Shown in pieces: positions 15,800 to 24,395 of a stretch of 64,000 bases of DNA. Where the stretch lies: assembly GCA_003247575.1 (NCBI GenBank), contig QJZC01000034.1, positions 1 to 64,000 of the forward strand, written 5' to 3'. The notes beneath the pieces are model-generated. The model did not search any database, was not told where the DNA came from, and worked only from the letters and a program-made list of their open reading frames with translations. The DNA is from Pseudomonadota bacterium (GTDB taxonomy: Bacteria > Myxococcota_A > UBA9160 > SZUA-336). A program made the translations under genes and the position numbers. How positions within the stretch are numbered: the first letter of the stretch is position 1; the number at the start of each line of letters is the position of its first letter.

Positions 15800-17833
15800 A
15801 ACCCCAACGTGATAGTTGTGGCAGGTCAAGCAGCTGTCCCCGGCGGCTTCCGGTGTATGGCATCCTGCGCAGGTTTCCTTGGTCATGGCGAAGAAGTCTC
15901 CCTCCTTGGGCGTCTCTCCACCGAGCTCGCTTACATGACAGGAACCACATCCATCCAGGCCCGGCTGCAGCAAGTGGGGGCGGTGGAAGTAGCGAGTGAA
16001 GCTTCTCTCCTCCAGATCGCGGCGCTTCGGCTGCCAGTTGATTCGAGCGAATCCTGAGCCGTGAGCTGCGTCTTCGCTGCGGTCGGGAGCTCCCTCCGAA
16101 TCCGATCGCGCCTCCTTGGTGTGGCATTCGATACAGCGGCCGGCTGAGTCTGGCTGCGCGATCTGATCGATGAGGCTCGCGAGCGACGGATCTCGCGCTG
16201 CCCCTTCGATGACCACATCGAGCCAGCTCTTCAGAAACGGATCCGCGTGTCCCGACGGCCTATAGCGAAGTGCAAACGTGGAGTCGTCACGATACCAGCC
16301 CCCCATCGCGCTATCCGTCGGTGGATCGAGCTCGTCGAGCGAGATCAGACGGGTCGCGACCGGCTCCCCCGCAGCGCGGCGTTCGACTTCTTCCATCAGG
16401 CTGGGAAACCAGGCGCGTTGCGCCGCGACCAGAGTGTCCGTACTCAGATTGGCTGCCAAGAACGAGATCTCTCGCGAAGAGAGCTTACGTTCGAGCGAGC
16501 GCTCCAATCTTTCACAAAGGACGCGCAATCCATCCGCAGGATTCTGAGAGGCCAGAGCGTAGAAGAGATCCTTGATCGCCCAGACGACGTCCGCCTGCTC
16601 TGCTCCATCGAGGTCGTACAGATACTCCATCTCGTCGACCTCGGCTGCATGCTCGAGGTCCGCCGAGGCGCGAACCAGAAGACGCATGAATCCACCGAGC
16701 GGCTCGTCGTGGTCCATGCCCGCTAGCTCGGGCCACTCCCCAATCTCGAGGTCCACCACCGCATCGGTGTCGATCGCAGGGAGCTGCAGGACCGCGACAC
16801 CAGATGGAACGTCTCCAACTCCGAAGGGCTCCGGCGGCGGCCCCGCGTACGCGCCCGCGACGTGGCATTCTCCGCAGGCCGCCTCGAAGCCGCGAATGCG
16901 CATCGACTCCCCCAGTCGATCGAGCTCGTGGCAGCCGGCGCAGTCGAACTCGCGATCTGAAAAGTGCTGCTGCTGGTGCTCCTGGTGACTGAAGGCGATT
17001 CGCGTACCCGAAGTCTGATAAGGCCAGTCCGTGAATTCTGGATGCCCTCCGCCGAGTGAGGCAAACGTCTCGCGGTGACATCCCTGACAAGCATCGTCCG
17101 CCAGCCGTTCGAGATCGAACTGCGCCCCGTGATGCTCGCGATGGCACGTCGCACAAGCAATGTCCCCAGACGCCGAATGGGGAACCTCTAGACGGGCACC
17201 TCGCGACCCGCTCGCGACGTCCAAGCGGACGAATCTAGCTGGATCGGCCGAGTGCGCCTTCGCTGCATGCTCCGCGAAGCCCGGACTCTCCCGGTGGCAC
17301 TCCAAGCAGAGCGCGGTCTGCGTTTTTTGCTCCGAGGCCGCCATCGACAACCATCCGAGTGCATTCTCCGCACCGGCCGCGTGGCACGTTCCGCAGGTGT
17401 CGCCGTTGTCGGATTCGAGAATCTGAGCATGGTTCAGACTGAGTGGGCCCGGCGAGAGCAGCCGCGTCCGCGCACTCCCACCGAGCAGGAGCAGCAGTCC
17501 CCCGAAGGTAGCAGCCGCCGCCATCCAGCCGACGAACCGGCGCCTCGAACGATGACTCCGCACCGGCTGGCACGGAGGAATGCGAATGCAGCAGGCACCG
17601 TCAGGCAGCGGCCCACGCTCACAGCGCCCTCCTTGGGGTCCGGAGCGGGTGCACTCGTAGCGATCACCGACCCGTCGTGGCGCGCAGGCATACTCCCCTA
17701 CACACCGGCCGCTTGCATCTGGTCCGCGGGCGCAACGTCGAGACTTGCCCGAACGAGCACAGACCCATTCCAGGGTCGGCCTCTCGTAGGTACTCTGATC
17801 GTGCGAGAACTTCTGAAGCTCCAGCTTGCTCAC
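15674..17833 (-). CDS. Membrane-anchored decahaem cytochrome c with Cys-rich N-terminus
   Basis: A 719-aa protein with ten CxxCH motifs: CGTCH, CLECH, CATCH, CQGCH, CAGCH, CGECH, then after a long gap CIECH, CGSCH, CAGCH, CLTCH. Residues 1-100 precede the membrane helix (FVGWMAAAATFGGLLLLLG) and so should be cytoplasmic; they contain about ten cysteines (WVCARSG, GEYACAPR, YECTRSG, DGACCIRIPPC), perhaps a metal site. The 200-residue middle has no haem and is rich in helices. The best start is GTG at 17833, whose GTGA overlaps the cytochrome b stop. Inferred role: periplasmic electron relay anchored in the inner membrane, last gene of the redox operon. Confidence 0.85.
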   Translation of the reverse strand: MSKLELQKFSHDQSTYERPTLEWVCARSGKSRRCARGPDASGRCVGEYACAPRRVGDRYECTRSGPQGGRCERGPLPDGACCIRIPPCQPVRSHRSRRRFVGWMAAAATFGGLLLLLGGSARTRLLSPGPLSLNHAQILESDNGDTCGTCHAAGAENALGWLSMAASEQKTQTALCLECHRESPGFAEHAAKAHSADPARFVRLDVASGSRGARLEVPHSASGDIACATCHREHHGAQFDLERLADDACQGCHRETFASLGGGHPEFTDWPYQTSGTRIAFSHQEHQQQHFSDREFDCAGCHELDRLGESMRIRGFEAACGECHVAGAYAGPPPEPFGVGDVPSGVAVLQLPAIDTDAVVDLEIGEWPELAGMDHDEPLGGFMRLLVRASADLEHAAEVDEMEYLYDLDGAEQADVVWAIKDLFYALASQNPADGLRVLCERLERSLERKLSSREISFLAANLSTDTLVAAQRAWFPSLMEEVERRAAGEPVATRLISLDELDPPTDSAMGGWYRDDSTFALRYRPSGHADPFLKSWLDVVIEGAARDPSLASLIDQIAQPDSAGRCIECHTKEARSDSEGAPDRSEDAAHGSGFARINWQPKRRDLEERSFTRYFHRPHLLQPGLDGCGSCHVSELGGETPKEGDFFAMTKETCAGCHTPEAAGDSCLTCHNYHVGVSGVVRAVRRGDDTPVGRFMARFGSAEDGSKFLVAQDPIDTE

Positions 17834-18681
17834 AGGGTCCGTCCTCCAAAGCTCAGTGCGAGCACGGCATGCAGAGAGGCCAGCAACAACAAGCTTCCAA
17901 CGAGCGCTGAATGCAGGAAGAGCCACCCCTTGAGCACGAGCTGATGTGCATACTGGTAATCGAGCTCATCCTTCTTCTCGATCAGCTCGACGAGTTCGTC
18001 CGCAACCTCGCGCTGACTCGCAGACAGGTACCGGGAGAGCTCATCGAGCTCACTACGCAGCCCGAGCATGGGCGCGCGAGATTGAGCAAGATGACCGAGC
18101 AGGTTGCTCGCGCGGGAAAAATAGGGTGCGAGTCGGTCGGTGAAGTAGCCGGACAGCACCCCGTCGGCTGATACCGCTCCGGGCTGGAGTACGAGCGCAC
18201 GACTTCGTTCGAACAACTCCATACGGAAATCTCCGATTCGCTCGAAGATGACCTCTTCGCCGCGAGCAGAGATTCGTGCCGGAATCCGACGCGTGATCGC
18301 GAGCCCGACGACTCCTGTTCCTGCCACGCAGACATAGACGATGGCTACTGCCCGCTCCAACCATCCATCGGGGAAGCGCCACGCGAGTGTAGGCAAGAAG
18401 AACCCATGCACGACAAACAAGAGCGCCGAGAGCAGACCCACGTATGCGTGCCAGCGCAGCCATGTGGCAGTCCTACCCAAGGGAAGCACGGCAATCCTCT
18501 TCCGAACCCCGTAGAACGCCAAAAGCAGCACGCAACCGAAGAGAAGCGACCCCGTCCACACGGTCGCCGACCACAGGGATCGCAGCATGACCCACGCCCC
18601 CACGAGGGAAGCCACACCCAGGGCTGCACTGACGAGTAGAGCGCGGCGATCCCGACTGAATCGATCTATTCGCGTAGCCAT
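17830..18681 (-). CDS. Membrane b-type cytochrome-like protein
   Basis: A 283-aa integral membrane protein with about five hydrophobic segments. Histidines suited to b-haem ligation lie in helices: LRWHAYVGLLSALLFVVHGFF near the middle and LFLHSALVGSLLLLASLHAVL near the C-terminus, giving two H-x(12-13)-H pairs as in ferric-reductase-like or quinol-oxidising cytochromes b. Between them is a soluble helical loop (about residues 135-240). Inferred role: pass electrons across or from the inner membrane to the decahaem protein. It overlaps the upstream Fe-S gene by 16 nt and the downstream decahaem gene by 4 nt. The ATG at 18681 is used; the ORF-track start lies well inside the upstream gene. Confidence 0.75.
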   Translation of the reverse strand: MATRIDRFSRDRRALLVSAALGVASLVGAWVMLRSLWSATVWTGSLLFGCVLLLAFYGVRKRIAVLPLGRTATWLRWHAYVGLLSALLFVVHGFFLPTLAWRFPDGWLERAVAIVYVCVAGTGVVGLAITRRIPARISARGEEVIFERIGDFRMELFERSRALVLQPGAVSADGVLSGYFTDRLAPYFSRASNLLGHLAQSRAPMLGLRSELDELSRYLSASQREVADELVELIEKKDELDYQYAHQLVLKGWLFLHSALVGSLLLLASLHAVLALSFGGRTL

Positions 18682-20354
18682 GCCGTCAACTCTTTCGGGT
18701 CTTGGAGGTCCACTCGGGCGAGCGCATCGTATGGGCACGCACGCACACAGGCCGGTCCACCCACGTGGTCCAGGCAGAGATCGCACTTGGTCGCCTTCTG
18801 GAGTGGCTCATGCGTCGCGTCGTCCCGGATGAAGGCGCCGCTCGAGTCTCGGATCTCGACCATGCGGATGTTGCTGTATGGGCAGCTCGCAGCGCAGGTA
18901 CCACAGCCCACACACGTGGGATCGTTGATCCACACGGTGCCGCTCGATGGCTCTCGCTGAATGGCTCCCGTCGGACAGCCGATCATGCAGACGGGATCGA
19001 CACAGTGCATGCATGAGTTGGCGACCATCTTCCGATCGAAGATGGGGCCGTGCCGAATGAACCTCGGATTTCCGTCATGTGCCACGGCGCATGCGCGCAC
19101 GCACTCGTCGCAGCGCGTACAGCGATCGACGTCGATCACCATCGTCGCAGTTCCGTTGATGAATCGGTTGGCCGAAACGAAGCCGAGTCGGGCACTCGCT
19201 AGCGATTCCTCGACGGAAGACAGTGTCGCCCAGCTGGCACTGCCAGAGCGGTTGCGCGGCTTGGGAACCCGCTCCAGATCGATGGCAGGCAAGATGTACT
19301 TCTCGGCGACCGGCGTCGGGATGTGCAGCACGTCGACATACCCGACCGCGCGCAGCGAACACGCATACGGGACCGCCTCCTTCTCCTTCCAGTTGTGAGC
19401 CAGCTCCTCCAGTCCGTAGATCTGCCCACGCCCCAGATAGCTCAGTGTCCGCTCGCCGTGCCCCAGACTCTCCGTCAGGCGTGCGAAGCCCGATCGCACC
19501 AGGGTGAGCCCGCTCGGATAGTGCCCCTGCTCGGCAATGATGGGTTCGCGCGCCAGGCGCTCATCCGGCTCGGAGTCGGGCGTCGCTCGGAACTTCGAGG
19601 TCCATTCAAATTCTCCGTAGGTTCGAAACTCCGTAGCCGCGGCTACGGCTTCGACCACTTCCGGCGACAGATCTTCCAAGTACCGAGTCGCTGCGATCTG
19701 TTCTCGAAGCCCCGTCTCTCGATAGCGACGCAATACGTAAGCGCGAAACTCCGACGTGAACCGCAGCAAGTCCCGCAGCCCTTGCCAGCGGATCTCCAGC
19801 AGTTCGCTGTCCGTCTCCGCCACGACCGTGGCACTTCTCGGTGCTCTCGTGAGAGCCGCCATCTCACCGAATATCTCACCAGAACCGATCCTCGCCTGGG
19901 AGTCGTCGCAGAGAACGCGCGGGAAGTCCTGAATGAAGATCGGTGCACCTGCGGGACTCCGGGACCTTCCCGCGCGAATGAGACTGTCCGAACTACGCAC
20001 TTCGGGATAGGCACGGCGTCTATAGGCGTGGCGAAGGGTCTCGAAGATACTTCGCCGCCGCGGCACGCGGCGGCCGAGTACCTCGTCTGGGAGAGCAAGC
20101 GCAACACATAGAGCCCCATCCAGCACCAGGAAGGCGGAGCTTCCGTACTCCTGCTCGCGGACGACGATGTCCCCCCGCCGAAAGGACACGAACCGAGTAT
20201 CGTTGCGAAGGATGTCCGCCAAAGGCGTCGATCTCGGAAATTGCCCTGGATCCATGCTGGCGAATGGCTCTATCTGGAGCAGCCTCTGGACGTCCGACTC
20301 CTCGAGCTCAGGATCGAACGGCACGTCCCAACGGCTGGGTCTACTCTGTTTCAT
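18666..20354 (-). CDS. Dual cyclic-nucleotide-binding domain / 4x[4Fe-4S] ferredoxin fusion
   Basis: A 562-aa cytoplasmic protein. Residues about 50-205 form a cNMP-binding domain with an intact phosphate-binding cassette (FGEMAALTRAPRSATVV) but a roughly 65-residue Arg-rich insert before it. Residues about 235-370 are a second, degenerate cNMP fold: GQIYGLEELAHNW lacks the P-R pair. Residues about 405-555 hold four ferredoxin-type clusters: CTRCDECVRAC, CMHCVDPVCMIGC, CVGCGTCAASC and CDLCLDHVGGPACVRAC, as in HybA/DmsB-type electron-transfer subunits. Inferred role: electron carrier whose activity or docking responds to cAMP or cGMP. It starts 2 nt after the reductase stop. Confidence 0.88.
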   Translation of the reverse strand: MKQSRPSRWDVPFDPELEESDVQRLLQIEPFASMDPGQFPRSTPLADILRNDTRFVSFRRGDIVVREQEYGSSAFLVLDGALCVALALPDEVLGRRVPRRRSIFETLRHAYRRRAYPEVRSSDSLIRAGRSRSPAGAPIFIQDFPRVLCDDSQARIGSGEIFGEMAALTRAPRSATVVAETDSELLEIRWQGLRDLLRFTSEFRAYVLRRYRETGLREQIAATRYLEDLSPEVVEAVAAATEFRTYGEFEWTSKFRATPDSEPDERLAREPIIAEQGHYPSGLTLVRSGFARLTESLGHGERTLSYLGRGQIYGLEELAHNWKEKEAVPYACSLRAVGYVDVLHIPTPVAEKYILPAIDLERVPKPRNRSGSASWATLSSVEESLASARLGFVSANRFINGTATMVIDVDRCTRCDECVRACAVAHDGNPRFIRHGPIFDRKMVANSCMHCVDPVCMIGCPTGAIQREPSSGTVWINDPTCVGCGTCAASCPYSNIRMVEIRDSSGAFIRDDATHEPLQKATKCDLCLDHVGGPACVRACPYDALARVDLQDPKELTAWLRE

Positions 20355-20356
20355 GG

Positions 20357-21619
20357 CTATGCATCCAACGTCAAGGGGCCATCAGGAACGCAGATGCACG
20401 TCAGGCACGATCCGCGTTCCGGCTTGTAGCTGGGGGTGCGAACGTATTGCACCTTTCCGCTCTTGATGGCTGTCTCGCACTCTCCGCAGTTGCCACTCCT
20501 GCAGCCAGAGCTCAGGGGAACTCCGAGCGATTCGCCGAACTCGAGGAGACTCCCATGATCGCCGGTCCACTTCTCGCTGCGTCCAGACCGGCTGAACTCG
20601 ATGGGGACCGCGTCGGTAGCGGGAGTCTCTACCACGCGCTTCACGGTCGCAGGACCGAACGCTTCGAAGTGGACTCGTTCCTCGGGCACTCCCCACTTGT
20701 CGAGCGCTTCCGTGAGCGAGCTCATCATGGGGGGTGGACCACATAGATAGAAGTCATAGTTGTTCGACGGCAGGTTCTTCCGCAGGATGTCGAGAGACAG
20801 GAAGCCTTCGACCTGATAGTCCTTCCCGTGCACGTCTTCGGGAAGGGGCTTCGCATAGCAGACGAGCAGATGGACGTTCTCGTGTGCTGCGGCGAGCGCC
20901 TCGAGATGAGCTTTCATGACATGGTCGGATCGATTCGTCACTCCCAGAAAGAACCACGTTTCGCGGTTCGATCCGGACTCCGTGACGGCCAGCAGCATGC
21001 TGAGCAAGGGCGTCAAGCCGATCCCACCTGCGATGAGCACCACCGGATCGTCCCTGGTCATGTCCAGATAGAATTCTCCGCTCGGCGCCTTGACGTCGAG
21101 GATGTCTCCCTGCGAGACGCAGTCGTTCACATAGCTGGAGCTCAGCCCGGGTGGGACCTCGGGCTGCCCTCGAGGGGGCCCGATCTTCTTGACGGTGATT
21201 CGATAGTGATCGTCCTGCGGCCGATCCGATAACGAGTAGCATCGGACGACGCGCCGTTCCCGGCCGGGAACGCGAAAGGCGAACGTCAAGAACTGACCCG
21301 GATAGAAAGGCGCCAGCGGCCTATTGTCGTGGGGCGCCAGATACAGAGAGGTCACGTTCTGACACTCCCGCTCCACCCGCTCCACCTCGAACTTCCGATA
21401 GCCTTCCCAGGCGTGTTCGAGCGGCACCAACCGCTGAAAGCGTCGATGCTCGGCATCCAGTTCGCGGCGCAGCAGCTCCAGCTCGAGCTGCTGCTGCTTG
21501 CGCCCCCCTCTCAGTCTCGCGAGCGAGGCGGCCGCCTGCACAGCGACGATCAGCAACACTCCAATCGAGATCAGAGCGCCCAATGTCCACGCGAACCACT
21601 CGAAGATCTGAACGGTCAT
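20357..21619 (-). CDS. Membrane-anchored FAD/NAD(P) oxidoreductase with C-terminal 2Fe-2S domain
   Basis: A 420-aa flavoprotein. Order: N-terminal membrane helix (FEWFAWTLGALISIGVLLIVAV), a Gln/Glu/Leu-rich coiled coil, FAD domain with RCYSLSD, nucleotide domain with LIAGGIGLTPLLSML and LCGPPPMM, and a plant-type 2Fe-2S domain with CRSGNCGEC plus a late Cys (GSCLTC). The family normally moves electrons between NAD(P)H and a one-electron carrier; here the partner is probably the ferredoxin fusion encoded 2 nt downstream. The N-terminal helix resembles NqrF logic, although NqrF places its 2Fe-2S domain first. GGAG precedes ATG at 21619. The gap to the upstream tetrahaem gene is 15 nt. Confidence 0.88.
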   Translation of the reverse strand: MTVQIFEWFAWTLGALISIGVLLIVAVQAAASLARLRGGRKQQQLELELLRRELDAEHRRFQRLVPLEHAWEGYRKFEVERVERECQNVTSLYLAPHDNRPLAPFYPGQFLTFAFRVPGRERRVVRCYSLSDRPQDDHYRITVKKIGPPRGQPEVPPGLSSSYVNDCVSQGDILDVKAPSGEFYLDMTRDDPVVLIAGGIGLTPLLSMLLAVTESGSNRETWFFLGVTNRSDHVMKAHLEALAAAHENVHLLVCYAKPLPEDVHGKDYQVEGFLSLDILRKNLPSNNYDFYLCGPPPMMSSLTEALDKWGVPEERVHFEAFGPATVKRVVETPATDAVPIEFSRSGRSEKWTGDHGSLLEFGESLGVPLSSGCRSGNCGECETAIKSGKVQYVRTPSYKPERGSCLTCICVPDGPLTLDA

Positions 21620-21634
21620 GACTTTGCTCCGTAC

Positions 21635-22804
21635 CTACCGAGCCTTGTCGAATGGATCGCCCTTGGCCTCACCCGGAATCAGAGCATCGAGCGCGCCAAG
21701 AGAGCTGCCATCGTACGAGTCCGCCACTGCGCGTGCAGCCGAGCCCGCCTTGTCTGCAAGCCCCTTCGGCAGCGGTGAATCCACACTCAGGGATTCGGGG
21801 ATCGCCTGCACGATCTCAGCCAGCCCTGGCACCGCTACCGCCTTTCCGACTTGGGCAAGCCTCTGCCTGAGCCGAAGTACACGCTCCACCATCGCCTCGT
21901 GATAGACACCGCCCGCCTCCTTGATCGCCTCGAGGTTGCGCGCACTGTACTCGAGGTCGACCAGAGCCCCGACGAGGAACAGCTGCCGCAGGCGCTCCGG
22001 CGGAGCCGGCTGATTGGTGCTCGCGTCCGGAGCTCCCGGAGAGCTGAGGAAGTTGTGGCGAACCTCTCCCTGCGACCAGCTGGCCAACTCGAACTCGGAT
22101 CCAGGCTTGTGATCGCCCTTGTTGACGAGCTGCTCACGGGGGACGGTGTGACAGCCTACGCAATTGCTCGCTAGCGCGTACAACATCCCAGGGTGGATCA
22201 TGCCCTTCTTCTGTGCTGCTTCGATCCGCTTTGCTCGCTGCTCGGAGGAGCTCTTGCGCCCCTCACCCCACTTCAGGACATCACCGGCAGGATCGCCGGA
22301 GATCCGGTTGTGTACATCGACCCATCCGCGAGCGGGCGAATGACAGGATTCGCACGACACGCCCCACTTGACCGAGATCCGATCCTTGCGAGCTGGCTTG
22401 GTGCCCGCAGCTACGTCGACAGCTCCGGATCCCTCTGGTGCGATCGGGGTATAGTGGCACTGGCGGCACTCCGAGGACCTCTTCATACTACGCTCGCCGA
22501 GATTCGAGAGAATCTCCTTCGCGCGATCCGAGCGATGACGCTCCTTGAAGGTCGCAAAGTGCTGGCTCTGCGCCCAAGCGTCGTATTCGAGCGTGTGACA
22601 TTCCTTGCAGTTGTTCTCGCTCTTTCCGCTCTCGTCCGGACCCAGCACCCTCGAGGCCCACTCGAGCTCTTCGGCCTCGCTCAGAAGCGCCTTTGGCTTC
22701 GGGGCATCCTCGGCGAGAGCGACTTCAGGTGCTGCGACGGCAACGACTGTCGTAGCCAGGTAGAGGGTCAGTGCAACGCGCGCTCGTGTGGAATCGGAAA
22801 TCAT
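21635..22804 (-). CDS. Periplasmic tetrahaem cytochrome c (c554-like)
   Basis: A 389-aa secreted cytochrome. Signal peptide: LTLYLATTVVAVAAPEVALA. Four haem motifs: CKECH, CRQCH, CESCH, CVGCH. The first motif is followed by EYDAWAQSQHFATF, the pattern (CxxCH...W..S.H) of the cytochrome c554/hydroxylamine-oxidoreductase-like group. The C-terminal 120 residues are helical and haem-free. Likely a soluble periplasmic electron carrier between the inner-membrane module and the other cytochrome or outer-membrane parts. ATG at 22804 follows AGGGAGAG; the ORF-track start is 34 codons upstream and overlaps the barrel gene. Confidence 0.88.
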   Translation of the reverse strand: MISDSTRARVALTLYLATTVVAVAAPEVALAEDAPKPKALLSEAEELEWASRVLGPDESGKSENNCKECHTLEYDAWAQSQHFATFKERHRSDRAKEILSNLGERSMKRSSECRQCHYTPIAPEGSGAVDVAAGTKPARKDRISVKWGVSCESCHSPARGWVDVHNRISGDPAGDVLKWGEGRKSSSEQRAKRIEAAQKKGMIHPGMLYALASNCVGCHTVPREQLVNKGDHKPGSEFELASWSQGEVRHNFLSSPGAPDASTNQPAPPERLRQLFLVGALVDLEYSARNLEAIKEAGGVYHEAMVERVLRLRQRLAQVGKAVAVPGLAEIVQAIPESLSVDSPLPKGLADKAGSAARAVADSYDGSSLGALDALIPGEAKGDPFDKAR

Positions 22805-22838
22805 TCGTACTCTCCCTAATCCTTCGGAGTGTGAACCT

Positions 22839-24284
22839 TCAGAATGCATATCGAAGCTCCATGCGAGATCCAAAACCCGGGGAATCGGACTGGACAAGCG
22901 ACCCAAACAGGTCGAACTGCAGTTCCCAGTGACTGCCGACCGCCTGTTGGTATCTCACGGCCAATGCGATCGCTCCGGGTGCAGCGTCGTTGTCGGTTCC
23001 CTTCCGCCCACCCAGCTCGAAGACGAGCTGCTTGCGGAAGGTGTCGAGGAACATCTGGTAGCCGATGGCAAAGCCGACGGACTGAGTGGCGTCGTTGGGA
23101 AGCGCAGTGTCGTAGCGACCCAGCTCGAGAGAAGCGAACAGGATCCCGAGTTCTCCCAGCGGACCACCGACTTCTGGACCTCGAGCCGCAGACGTGAACT
23201 CATCGATGCCCCAGAAGAGATTGACATACAGATTGTCCTCGGAATAAGGAAGGACCGTCGTCGTCTGCAAGAAGAGCAGCATCCCATCGCTCAGAACTGC
23301 GGATTCGTCGTCGAGTGCGCGCGACCCGAGCAAGTGGATGTCCGAGCTGACGAGCCCAATGCGCTGAGACGCAGAGAATGCCCAGTACACGCCGTCTCCA
23401 CCTCCAAACTTCGCGGGATCCTCGTCTGTGTCGTCTACATAGACAAACTCGGCATTGATGCTCGTACGCGCATAGTCGGCCGCGGCGAAGAGGCCGTACA
23501 GCCGGAGGTCATCGACTTCGCGGTTGTTGAAGCCGTTGTTTCCTCGATGAATTTCGTCCCACGCGAAAACAGCCGTGAGCTGGAGATTGGTGCCCCCGGC
23601 AGGCGCCGCCAGGTTGTTCCGCGTGATCCCGATCGCGTCGAGTGTATCGTTGATGAGAAGCCCGTCCTGGATGGAGAGGTACTGCCGTCCGATCGCGAAC
23701 CCGATATCGAGCGCAGCGTAGTCGCCAGGGTCGAGCGCAGGGATCAGCTCTGCGAGCTCGCCCTCGAAGAACGCCGTGGTAACATCCAGGTTGGCTTCTT
23801 CCTCGAAACCACGTCGATTGCCGCGCTCGTCGCGCCGCGGATTCAGGTTGAAGACCGTGAACCGGCCATCATCGCGACGATGCAGTGGCTGGAGGCCGAG
23901 AGTGAAGCGTTCCGTACCCGTGAGGAGTACATCCGCATAGAGATCGAGGCGAGTAGCGATCTCCGACAACGAGTCCTCTCCGGTGTCGAAGACCTGAAGA
24001 GCGGTTCGCGAGGTCCCGGAGATCAGTAGCGACGGCTGCCATACCGCACCACCGGGGAGCCGGATTCCCTGACGGATGACTCCTGGACTGAGAAATCCCG
24101 CGCCGGCCTCGAATCTCTTCGGACGTTCGGGCACCACCGCCGGATCGATCTCACTGACCGATTCGTCGGCCAGCTCGCTGCTGTGCTCCCCAACTCGCGC
24201 GAAGTCCGCACGGACCGGAGCCGCGGCGGCAGCAAACGTGAAGCTCAGAGTCCATGCCAACAGTGCGCGTGAGCGATGGATCAT
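22839..24284 (-). CDS. Outer-membrane beta-barrel protein
   Basis: A 481-aa protein with a signal peptide (LLAWTLSFTFAAAAAPVRA), many alternating amphipathic strands (FTLGLQPLHRRDDGRF; ELQFDLFGSLVQS) and a C-terminal Phe (ELRYAF), the usual mark for BAM-assisted insertion. The number of strands cannot be counted reliably by eye, but length suits 16-20. It carries no haem motif. Placed between a pentahaem and a tetrahaem cytochrome gene, it may be a porin for a cytochrome conduit or for entry of a substrate. It is shorter than MtrB-type porins. A GGAGGAG element precedes the ATG. Confidence 0.75.
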   Translation of the reverse strand: MIHRSRALLAWTLSFTFAAAAAPVRADFARVGEHSSELADESVSEIDPAVVPERPKRFEAGAGFLSPGVIRQGIRLPGGAVWQPSLLISGTSRTALQVFDTGEDSLSEIATRLDLYADVLLTGTERFTLGLQPLHRRDDGRFTVFNLNPRRDERGNRRGFEEEANLDVTTAFFEGELAELIPALDPGDYAALDIGFAIGRQYLSIQDGLLINDTLDAIGITRNNLAAPAGGTNLQLTAVFAWDEIHRGNNGFNNREVDDLRLYGLFAAADYARTSINAEFVYVDDTDEDPAKFGGGDGVYWAFSASQRIGLVSSDIHLLGSRALDDESAVLSDGMLLFLQTTTVLPYSEDNLYVNLFWGIDEFTSAARGPEVGGPLGELGILFASLELGRYDTALPNDATQSVGFAIGYQMFLDTFRKQLVFELGGRKGTDNDAAPGAIALAVRYQQAVGSHWELQFDLFGSLVQSDSPGFGSRMELRYAF

Positions 24285-24395
24285 TTCGCTCCTCCTGGAT
24301 CTAGAACAGCACGATGCACGCGGCGTCGGCCGATTTGTTCGAACCGTTTGACTTCACTTCGGAGCGGATCGGATCGAATGCCATCCGCTCGCGCA

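Noticed and set aside
22788-24029. 413-aa plus-strand ORF
   Set aside because: Antisense to the outer-membrane barrel gene, whose signal peptide and C-terminal Phe support the minus strand.
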